Shown here in pieces: positions 17,448 to 25,300 of a stretch of 64,000 nt of DNA (positions are counted from its first letter, which is position 1; every line of letters begins with the position of its first letter). The DNA is from CAZLQF01 sp964561545 (lineage in GTDB: Bacteria; Bacteroidota; Bacteroidia; CAILMK01; CAYYUA01). The notes beneath the pieces are model-generated. The model did no database searches and was not told the DNA's origin. It worked only from the letters and a program-made list of their open reading frames with translations. The position numbers and the translations under genes were made by a program. The stretch lies in NCBI GenBank assembly GCA_964561545.1, contig CAZLQF010000009.1, forward strand, positions 1 through 64,000, read 5' to 3'.

Positions 17448-18319
17448 TCCTTGGCTACTTCTTCCAGTTTTTGTTGTTCTTCTTGCATTTTATTCTGGAT
17501 CACATAAACATATTTTAGATTCCTTAAGGTGGTATTTAGCTTTAGGTCAATGGTAAAAAAGTTATCGCCCTTTTTAACCTTATAATCGATTATTTCTCCA
17601 ATGGGTATGCCTTCAGGAAATATGCCGGAGTAGTGACTAGTTACTACGGTTTGTCCCTGTTTTATATCTACATACATGGGCACATCTTTGAGCTGAACTA
17701 CTTTAGGATCAACACCATCCCAAGTAACAGAACCTACCTGCCCTGATTCTCGAATTTTCGCGCTCAGCCGGAAGTCATTATGTAAGATGGAAATAACCAC
17801 TGAAAAATGAGGAGAAATAGTTTTAACAATCCCAACGACCCCATCAGATGAAACCACGCCCATACGTTTTTCAATACCTTGCTTGGAGCCTTTGTCCAGG
17901 GTAATGTAGTTGTTCCTTTTAGTCACCGAATTGTTGATGACATTGGCCGGAATATGTCGATATTGCTGTTTTTTGAATGAAGTGTCTTTTATATCCTCCC
18001 CTTCTACCGTGAAGGCTTCTACCGTATCTTGCGCTCTTAATTCGTTTCTGGGCCGATTGTTGTAATAAGAATTGTTTAGCTGGTTACGCAATTCAGCATT
18101 CTCAGCCATTAAACTATCGTTGACCCGCCTTAGATTAAAGTATTCAACAGCGTTGGTGTACCCTTCATAATATTCCCCGGTCACTTCATAAGCTACGTTG
18201 GCAAAGCGAGAACTGTGAAAATACTGGTGTTGGATAAGCAAATAAAAACAAACCACTTCTAAAGCCAGAAATAGAAAGAAATGATTGTATTTAAATATCA
18301 GGTAAAATAGGTTCCGCAT
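17444..18319 (-). CDS. mreC: Rod shape-determining protein MreC
   Basis: MreC is the bitopic scaffold that links the cytoskeleton to PBP2. One N-terminal membrane helix (8-29) precedes a short coiled coil (about 60-82, NLRRVNDSLMAENAELRNQL). The β-sandwich domain carries the conserved NNSVTKRNNYITLDKGSKQG, GVVSSDGVVGIV and the closing GDxV-type strand. The length of 291 residues is typical. It is the first mre gene here: the gene upstream on the same strand encodes a phosphoribosyltransferase, not MreB. Confidence 0.95.
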   Translation of the reverse strand: MRNLFYLIFKYNHFFLFLALEVVCFYLLIQHQYFHSSRFANVAYEVTGEYYEGYTNAVEYFNLRRVNDSLMAENAELRNQLNNSYYNNRPRNELRAQDTVEAFTVEGEDIKDTSFKKQQYRHIPANVINNSVTKRNNYITLDKGSKQGIEKRMGVVSSDGVVGIVKTISPHFSVVISILHNDFRLSAKIRESGQVGSVTWDGVDPKVVQLKDVPMYVDIKQGQTVVTSHYSGIFPEGIPIGEIIDYKVKKGDNFFTIDLKLNTTLRNLKYVYVIQNKMQEEQQKLEEVAKE

Positions 18320-18359
18320 CTAAACGCAATAGTCTGTGTATGATCCTGCTTAATAGCAA

Positions 18360-18863
18360 TTAGCCAAGATAAGCAGCTTCCTCACCATTTCTTAAATCGA
18401 CTTTAATATGTTCCTGGAGGGTGGTGGCCAATGAAAGCCCAACGTAATCAGCAGCTAATGGAAATTCCAAATGATGTCGGTTGACCAGGGTTAGGATCTT
18501 TAGCTTGTTAAGCTTAACATCCGTAAAAGGCTTAGTAGCATGAAACATGGTCTTACCGGTGTTCAATACATCGTCCGCCAGGATTACAATTTGATTTTGA
18601 AGGTATTTAGGATCAAAATTCATTTCAAACTGGCCGTTAATCGGATCTTTTTTGTTCATTACAATTTTACCTAATTCAACACGCTTGCCAGTTATGTTGA
18701 CCAATTTATTCTGCATCATGGATCCCAGTTGATAACCCCGCTCAGCAATTCCGGCAATAAACAAGCTTGATTCTTCAAAATTTTCCTCGTATATCTGGTA
18801 AGCCATTCGATCCAACCTGTGACTGATCTGTTGTTGATCAAGTATTTTTAGTGAATTTTCCAT
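18360..18863 (-). CDS. PyrR-like phosphoribosyltransferase
   Basis: Taken from the ATG at 18863 (MENSLKILDQQQI), giving 167 residues; an in-frame upstream start at 18944 adds an unlike, hydrophilic extension. The PRPP-binding loop is VILADDVLNTGKTM, and an N-terminal QISHRLDRMAYQIYEEN helix and IAGIAERGYQL hood segment fit the type I PRTases closest to PyrR. PyrR proteins regulate pyrimidine genes and some have uracil phosphoribosyltransferase activity. It lies about 40 bases upstream of mreC on the same strand. The substrate is not determinable here. Confidence 0.82.
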   Translation of the reverse strand: MENSLKILDQQQISHRLDRMAYQIYEENFEESSLFIAGIAERGYQLGSMMQNKLVNITGKRVELGKIVMNKKDPINGQFEMNFDPKYLQNQIVILADDVLNTGKTMFHATKPFTDVKLNKLKILTLVNRHHLEFPLAADYVGLSLATTLQEHIKVDLRNGEEAAYLG

Positions 18864-19211
18864 GGTATTAGGTTTCCCCATGCAAATTAAATTATTATTC
18901 CTCAAAAGCCCCGAAAAAGTTTCACTTTCAAAGTTTTGAACCATGGTAGCATGGCCTTTAAATACGTTGAGAAGACCTGCTTACATTGGAAAGTGGGAGG
19001 TACTTTGCTTTAATCAAAAGCCGTAACCCTAAATGTTTAAAGGAGTCGTTTTTCTTAATTGATAAAAAAAGTTCGGCTTAAAATCCAACGTGATAAATTA
19101 ACTATAAATTTTGTTTTAAGGCAAAAGACTTTTTTCTATTAACAAGAAATAACCAACATCAAAAAAGCCAACCATTGGCCTTTGATATAAGATTTTGGTC
19201 AAGCAAAAAAG
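18864..19211. other. Intergenic region between divergent PRTase and rpmE2 genes
   Basis: About 350 bases between divergent genes. A hairpin at 19163-19183 (9-base stem with one wobble, 3-base loop) is followed on the minus strand by a short T-run, resembling a weak terminator, although no minus-strand gene ends there. Nothing else was recognised. Confidence 0.4.
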
Positions 19212-19242
19212 TTGGTTAGTTTCCAAAAAACCTTTACTTTTG
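19212..19242 (+). promoter_or_regulatory. Promoter of rpmE2
   Basis: A -33 element TTGG (19212-19215) and an exact -7 element TACTTTTG (19235-19242) are separated by 19 bases, the preferred Bacteroidota spacing. The ATG of the L31 gene follows 22 bases later. This is the best-formed promoter in the window. Confidence 0.75.
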
Positions 19243-19264
19243 TGGGTCTCAAAATAAGTGGAAT

Positions 19265-19519
19265 ATGAAAAAAGAAGTTCATCCTGAAAATTATAGGCCT
19301 GTTGTTTTCAAAGACATGTCAAATGGAACAACGTTTTTAACACGTTCCTGTGTGCAGACTGAAGAAACCATCGAGTGGGATGATGGTAACGAATACCCCC
19401 TTTACAAAGTGGAGATTTCCAATACCTCACATCCGTTTTATACTGGCAAGAAGATATTTGTGGATACAGCAGGCAGGGTTGAGAAATTCAAGCGTAAGTA
19501 TCAAAATTACAAGAAGTAA
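19265..19519 (+). CDS. rpmE2: 50S ribosomal protein L31, type B
   Basis: An 84-residue protein beginning MKKEVHPENYRPVVFKD, with SCVQTEETIEWDDG and the C-terminal SHPFYTGKKIFVDTAGRVEK typical of L31. It lacks the paired cysteines of the zinc-binding form, so it is the zinc-independent type B paralogue, which in this phylum is often the main form. It has its own promoter and is followed by an intrinsic terminator. Confidence 0.97.
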   Translation: MKKEVHPENYRPVVFKDMSNGTTFLTRSCVQTEETIEWDDGNEYPLYKVEISNTSHPFYTGKKIFVDTAGRVEKFKRKYQNYKK

Positions 19520-19524
19520 TTGTT

Positions 19525-19532
19525 TATATTTG
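19525..19532 (+). promoter_or_regulatory. -7 element TATATTTG inside the rpmE2-to-next-gene gap
   Basis: TATATTTG fits TAnnTTTG exactly and lies between the L31 stop and the terminator hairpin at 19545. If active, the transcript of the following gene would begin with that hairpin. No clear -33 element is present, so this may be chance. Confidence 0.35.
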
Positions 19533-19544
19533 CCTAAAAAGATT

Positions 19545-19578
19545 AAAGTTCCTTAAATTGAAGGGACTTTATTTTTTT
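19545..19578 (+). terminator. Intrinsic terminator after rpmE2
   Basis: A 10-base stem (AAAGTTCCTT with AAGGGACTTT, one wobble pair) with a 6-base loop is followed by ATTTTTTT. It ends only five bases before the ATG of the next gene, so it could act either as the L31 terminator or as a leader attenuator. Confidence 0.75.
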
Positions 19579-19582
19579 AGCT

Positions 19583-20767
19583 ATGACACATACAATTCTA
19601 TATGACGGAGCACTATGGTATAACCTGCTTCCTTTTACTTTTACCCGGCCAGTCGCGGAAATCAGGGTTGGAATCCTGAAAATAAGGGAAAAATGGGAAC
19701 AGCGTCTAAACGTTTCCACTTCTTACCTTACCAAAAGTTATCTTCAGAATAAATTTTCCTTAAATACAGATACAGAAAATCTTATTATTAACGCTGGGTT
19801 ATTGCCGGATGAGGGCGTAATTCAAGCAATTAGAACGCTTCCCTTAAATACCGGGTTATTCAAAGCAGATACTTTTGTAGCTGCTAAAATAAATGATGAC
19901 CAGGTAGAAGGATTTGATCCGGAGCGTATCCGGTCAAAAGAAAATTATGGTGGGTCCATCTCGCTCCTTGAACATCCGTGGCAGATTTTTAAAAAAAACC
20001 CTGAAGAGCTTGAAAAGGATTTTGAATTACTGAATCAAGGTAAAAAGTCGGCTAAGCTCAATGAAACCAATACCATTATGGGGCAACATCCAGTTTTGGT
20101 TGAAGAAGGGGCCGAAGTGGCATGTAGTATCCTGAATGCCCAAAAAGGACCTATATACATTGGCAAGGAAGCCGAGGTCATGGAAGGTTCTATAATCCGC
20201 GGGCCTGCTGCATTCTTGGAACATGCCCAAGTAAAAATGGGGGCCAAGATCTATGAAGGAACAACCATCGGCCCATATTGCAAAGCTGGTGGAGAGGTCA
20301 ACAATTCTGTTCTTATGGGTTATTCTAACAAAGCACACGATGGATTCCTGGGAAATTCGGTAATCGGAGAATGGTGTAATATAGGTGCGGATACCAACAA
20401 TTCGAACCTTAAAAACAACTACAAAGAGGTAAAGGTGTGGAATTATTCGGATAACAGGTTTCGATCTACTGGAGAAAACTTTTGTGGCCTTTTCATGGCA
20501 GACCATTCGAAATGTGGTATCAACACGATGTTCAATACCGGAACCGTTGTAGGGGTCAGTGCCAATATTTACGGTGGTGGATTTCCACGGGTTTTTGTAC
20601 CTTCATTTGCTTGGGGCGGGGCATCTGGATTTCAAACCTACCAGCTCAATAAGGCTATAGAAACAGCGGATAAAATGATGGAAAGGCGTGGATTGTCCTG
20701 TGATGAAACTGAGCAAGCGATTTTAACTGAAGTTTTTAACCGAACTGAACAATATAGAAGTTTTTAA
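19583..20767 (+). CDS. NTP_transf_4 / GlmU-like left-handed β-helix protein
   Basis: A 394-residue protein of the Bacteroidota family called putative sugar nucleotidyltransferase. The N-terminus has the family block LYDGALWYNLLPFTFTRP and EIRVGILKIREKW rather than the GGxGTRM loop of true nucleotidyltransferases. Residues ~180-330 form hexapeptide repeats of a left-handed β-helix, with GPIYIGKEAEVMEGSIIRGP and IGEWCNIGADTNNSNLKNNY (the latter as in GlmU acetyltransferase domains). The likely activity is acyl or sugar-nucleotide transfer for cell wall or glycan precursors, but the reaction is unknown. It begins a tight plus-strand run: tpiA follows after 2 bases. Confidence 0.82.
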   Translation: MTHTILYDGALWYNLLPFTFTRPVAEIRVGILKIREKWEQRLNVSTSYLTKSYLQNKFSLNTDTENLIINAGLLPDEGVIQAIRTLPLNTGLFKADTFVAAKINDDQVEGFDPERIRSKENYGGSISLLEHPWQIFKKNPEELEKDFELLNQGKKSAKLNETNTIMGQHPVLVEEGAEVACSILNAQKGPIYIGKEAEVMEGSIIRGPAAFLEHAQVKMGAKIYEGTTIGPYCKAGGEVNNSVLMGYSNKAHDGFLGNSVIGEWCNIGADTNNSNLKNNYKEVKVWNYSDNRFRSTGENFCGLFMADHSKCGINTMFNTGTVVGVSANIYGGGFPRVFVPSFAWGGASGFQTYQLNKAIETADKMMERRGLSCDETEQAILTEVFNRTEQYRSF

Positions 20768-20769
20768 TT

Positions 20770-21528
20770 ATGAGACAAACGATCTTAGCCGCCAATTGGA
20801 AAATGAACATGACTTTGGCCGAAGGAGCCAGTTTTTTAAATGACTTTAAAGCTTTGCTCAAAGAAAATGCTAAAGAAAATAAAACCATAGTGCTTTTTCC
20901 TCCTTTCATATTATTGGACCAGCTTATAAAAGATGTAGAAAATAGCCCAATTAAGATCGGTGCTCAAAATTGTCATCAGGAGGTAAATGGTGCCTACACT
21001 GGAGAGGTTTCGGCTCCAATGATTCGATCTACCGGTGGCGAATACGTTATAATAGGTCATTCTGAAAGAAGGCATTACTTTGATGAGCAGGAGGATGTTC
21101 TCTCTAAGAAAATTGCTATGGCCTTGCATTATGGGTTAACGCCCATTTATTGCTGCGGTGAAACATTGGACCAGCGAAATAAGCATCGACAGGAAAAAGT
21201 AGTAAGCGAACAGTTGGAAAAAGGTTTGTTTGACCTCGGTGCCGATGAATTTGGCAAAATAGTTATAGCCTATGAACCTGTTTGGGCCATTGGAACGGGT
21301 GAAACAGCTACGCCTGAACAAGCCAATGAAATGCACGAATTCATTAGGAAAACGATTGGTAAAAAATACGGGCAATCCGTAGCAGAAGATACCTCTGTAT
21401 TGTATGGAGGAAGTGTAAAGCCTAACAATGCACCTGAATTATTTGCTCAAACCCATATCGATGGGGCTTTGGTTGGCGGAGCCTCCCTGAATCCGGCTGA
21501 TTTTAATGAAATAATCAGGTCAGCTTAA
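20770..21528 (+). CDS. tpiA: Triosephosphate isomerase
   Basis: Interconverts dihydroxyacetone phosphate and glyceraldehyde 3-phosphate in glycolysis. All catalytic residues are visible: N9 and K11 in AANWKMN, H97 in IIGHSERR, and E169 in AYEPVWAIGTG. The phosphate-binding YGGSVKPNN and GALVGGASL segments are intact. At 252 residues it is of normal length. It is packed between the GlmU-like gene (2-base gap) and prmA (5-base gap). Confidence 0.98.
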   Translation: MRQTILAANWKMNMTLAEGASFLNDFKALLKENAKENKTIVLFPPFILLDQLIKDVENSPIKIGAQNCHQEVNGAYTGEVSAPMIRSTGGEYVIIGHSERRHYFDEQEDVLSKKIAMALHYGLTPIYCCGETLDQRNKHRQEKVVSEQLEKGLFDLGADEFGKIVIAYEPVWAIGTGETATPEQANEMHEFIRKTIGKKYGQSVAEDTSVLYGGSVKPNNAPELFAQTHIDGALVGGASLNPADFNEIIRSA

Positions 21529-21533
21529 TAATA

Positions 21534-22361
21534 ATGGATTACTATGAAATTCATATCCCTGTTGACGCATCCCTCAAAGATGTGTTGGTTTTTGAACTTG
21601 AACAACTTGGTTATACAGGTTTTTGGGAGCAAAAAGAGGCCTTGGTTGCCTACATTCCTCAAATCAACTTTAACCATGAAAGCTTGAAAATTCTGTTAAA
21701 TGAATATCAAATAACGTCTTTTGATCAAAACGTCATTGAAAATGCTAATTGGAATAAGGAGTGGGAAGCGAACTTTGAACCGGTTGCCTTAGAAGAGGAA
21801 AGCCTGGTTATAAGGGCTCCTTTCCACAAGAAAATTAATAAATACCAGCATGAGCTACTAATTACTCCCAAGATGTCCTTTGGAACAGGCCATCATCCTA
21901 CGACCCTTTTAATGCTTAAACTTCAACTTTACATCAACTTTAAGGATAAAGAGGTTTTGGATCATGGTACAGGCACAGGGATTCTTGCCATATTCGCGGA
22001 GCAACAGGGTGCAGCAAGTATATTGGCCATTGATAACAACCCATTTTCAGTAAGTAATACACTTGAAAACATAACGCTCAACAAATGCAAGAATATACAA
22101 ACCGGGGAATGCTCTATTGAAGAATTACCCGGGCAAGCGTACGATGTTATTTTAGCCAATATTACCAGGAACGTCATACTTGAATGCTTGGCTTATTACA
22201 AAACTTCTTTAAAAAGCAACGGTGATCTGTTGGTAAGCGGTTTTATAGAAAGGGATCTAACTAAGGTTAAGTCCAAGGCCCAAGAGGAAGGGTTTATCTG
22301 CAAAAATATAGAACAAATGGGTGAATGGCTTGGAATGCATTTTGTTAAAGAAAATAATTAG
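21534..22361 (+). CDS. prmA: Ribosomal protein L11 methyltransferase
   Basis: PrmA trimethylates L11 using SAM. The N-terminal ~120 residues form the substrate-recognition domain. The catalytic domain has PKMSFGTGHHPTTLLML, motif I VLDHGTGTGILAIFA and the motif IV equivalent YDVILANITRNVILE. The 275-residue length is typical for Bacteroidota PrmA. The next gene starts 34 bases downstream on the same strand. Confidence 0.95.
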   Translation: MDYYEIHIPVDASLKDVLVFELEQLGYTGFWEQKEALVAYIPQINFNHESLKILLNEYQITSFDQNVIENANWNKEWEANFEPVALEEESLVIRAPFHKKINKYQHELLITPKMSFGTGHHPTTLLMLKLQLYINFKDKEVLDHGTGTGILAIFAEQQGAASILAIDNNPFSVSNTLENITLNKCKNIQTGECSIEELPGQAYDVILANITRNVILECLAYYKTSLKSNGDLLVSGFIERDLTKVKSKAQEEGFICKNIEQMGEWLGMHFVKENN

Positions 22362-22395
22362 CGTTAAACTGAGCCCATGGTATAAAATTGAAAAG

Positions 22396-25300
22396 ATGAG
22401 AAAATTCGCCTGCTTAATAACGGTATTAATTTTAGGTTGCCTAAATCCATTGTTTTCAAAGGAGAATTCTGATACGGCTTTTACACGAGAGGAATTTGCC
22501 AACTATATCGAGGATAAATTCGATCGTGTTAAGTCGGAAAAGGCTGTATCCATTTATGACCAATTCAAGTACAATTGGGATAGGCGGGTTTATGATTCGA
22601 TGGAGGAAGCTCTGATACTTCGGACGGTGAAGCTTATGCAACAAAAAAACTATTTGGTAACCTCCGGTTTGCAACAATATTTGAATGCCCTGAACAAGTA
22701 CAGCGCGTCCGATAAGACGAAATTTGCTACATTTTCCAAATGGCATCAGATAATCAAAGAAATTTTAAAAAAGCGATACCAGGTCAACGACCTTAATGAA
22801 ACGCTTGCTTTGGTTTTTGGTAAACAAGCTTTATATCAATCCTCTTCCAGAAATTGGTATTTTAAGCCGTATAATATAGAGTTAAAATCGGGTGATGAGC
22901 CATATTTTGATTTGACAGATGTTCAATTAAGTTGCATCACTAAGAGTGACACTCTAAAGCTAAAGAACACCAGTGGCCAGTATTATCCAATGGACGAGAA
23001 CTGGCAGGGCGAAAATGGTGAAATAACATGGCAAAGGGTAGGTTTAAACCCCAACAAGGTATATGCAGAACTGGATAATTATGATTTAAAAATCAAAACC
23101 GGCAAAATAACTGCTGACACAGCTAAATTTCATAATAAAAATATTTTCGATTCGCCAATTGATGGAAAGTTCTCTGACAAAGCCATGATTGCAGCTAAAG
23201 GGGAAAATGCAAGATTTCCTAAAATTGAATCCTTTAAAAAGAACTTTCATATAAAAGGATTGGCAGAGAATGTCAACTACTATGGCGGATATACCCTTAA
23301 AGGAAGGCAGATGCTGGGATGGGGCACCAAGGAAAATCCTGCTCAGATCGACATTATGAAATCCAATGACGTTCAAGTAAAAGGAATGTCGGAATTATTT
23401 GTTGTGAAAACCAATAGGATTGTATCCCAAGATACGGAGATCCGGGTATATTTAAAGCAAGACTCTATCATCCACCCAGATATAAAATTTAATTATGATA
23501 TTGACGACCGCATTATAAGCCTTAGAAGAAGTGGGAAGGGACTTTCTCAAACGCCTTTTTACAACTCTTACCATAACCTTGAAATGGAGTTTGATAAGGT
23601 GGAATGGCCCATAGATTCATCAATAATGAAACTTGAAATGGCTATTAACGCAGTCAATTCTGCCAAATTTCGTTCAGACAATCACTATCGGCAAGGTAAA
23701 TACCACAAAACTCAAAGTATTCTCCAGTACAATCCCCTCAAGCGGCTAAAAAAATATTGCGAACATTTCAACACAAAGGTTTTTTCTGACCAGGCCTTTG
23801 CTGATTACCTTGGAATTCCCCTTGATAACGCCAAAAGAATGCTGGTTAGGCTTGGACGTGAGGGATTTTTACTTTACGATATTGATGAAGGGGAAATCAA
23901 GGTTCAGGACAAGGCATTTCATTATGTTAAGGCCAATGATGGAAAAACGGACTACGACAACTTGCGTTTTAAGTCAGAAATTTCTGACAGCAGTAATGCC
24001 GAGCTTGACCTTAATACCGGAGAATTAATGCTTGATGGGGTTGATATGGCCAGCTTAAGTGATAGCCAAAATGTTCGTATTTACCCGGATAGTAAAGAAC
24101 TAACAGTTAAAAAGAACCGTAATTTAAAGTTGGATGGAGAAGTGGTAGCAGGTCGCTTTCAATTTTTCGGGGATGGTTTTAACTTTAAATACGACTCCTT
24201 TAAAATTAACCTCGACAACGTAGATTCCCTTAGGTTGTACTTCCCCGAAGAAGAAACCGGTAAGTTAGAGCGCGTTAATAACGTGATCCAAGATATCGAT
24301 GGTACTATTTACATTGATCATCCAAAGAATAAATCCGGTTTAAGGGATTACTCTCAATTCCCTATTTTTGATTGTGAGGAGGAAGCAAAGGTGTACTACA
24401 ATAAGAACAATATACAAGATGGCGTATACAATAAAGATTCTTTTTATTTTAAGGTCGAACCATTTACTGCAGATAGTCTTGATAACTTTAACAGAAAAGG
24501 GATCAAGTTCAATGGGACATTTCGCTCAGCTAACATTTTGCCGGAATTTGATCATACCTTAACCCTGATGAAAGACCTCTCCCTCGGTTTTAAAAGGCAA
24601 GCACCCGCTGATGGCTATTCTTTGTATGGCGGTAAGGGTAAAGGTTATGTTGATCTTACATTAAACAACAGTGGTTTACAAGGCTCCGGTCGGATGGAAT
24701 ATTTGGCATCTACTACGCAATCCCGGAATTTTATCTTCTTTCCTGATTCTATGAATTCTTATAGCAAATCTTTCAACATTACTGAAAAAGATCAGGACAA
24801 ATACCCCCGTGTGATAGGCCAAAATGTATACAACCATTGGAAGCCTTACAATGATTCCATGTATATTAACGAGCAAGAGGAGCCCATTCTCGTTTATGGG
24901 GAAGACCTTTCTTTTGAAGGCAATTTAATTTTAACTCCAGAAAGGCTTTATGGAGCTGGTAAGGTGAATTATAATGGAGGCATTATAAAGGCCGATGCCA
25001 TTGGGCTGGGACCTAACAAAGTAAGTTCTGATTCCGCTGAACTTACCATTAAATCCAAAGACCCTGAAAAGCCCGCTTTCTATTCTCCCAGCGTTGACAT
25101 GGAACTCAAACTTGATGAGAACAAGCTATTCGGAATGTCCAATTACAATAAACCGGCTACCAGTTTTAAGTTCCATGAGTACTTGACTTCAATACGTAAA
25201 ATTAGGTGGAATATTAATGACAGCACTGTCGTGATGAAAACACCTCCTGAACAAGACCCCGATGACGCATACATGATCAGTGCCAATGAAGGAAAGGACT

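Noticed and set aside
22321..22395. Upstream in-frame start of the giant exported protein inside prmA
   Set aside because: The signal peptide begins at the ATG at 22396; the extension would place 25 residues before it.
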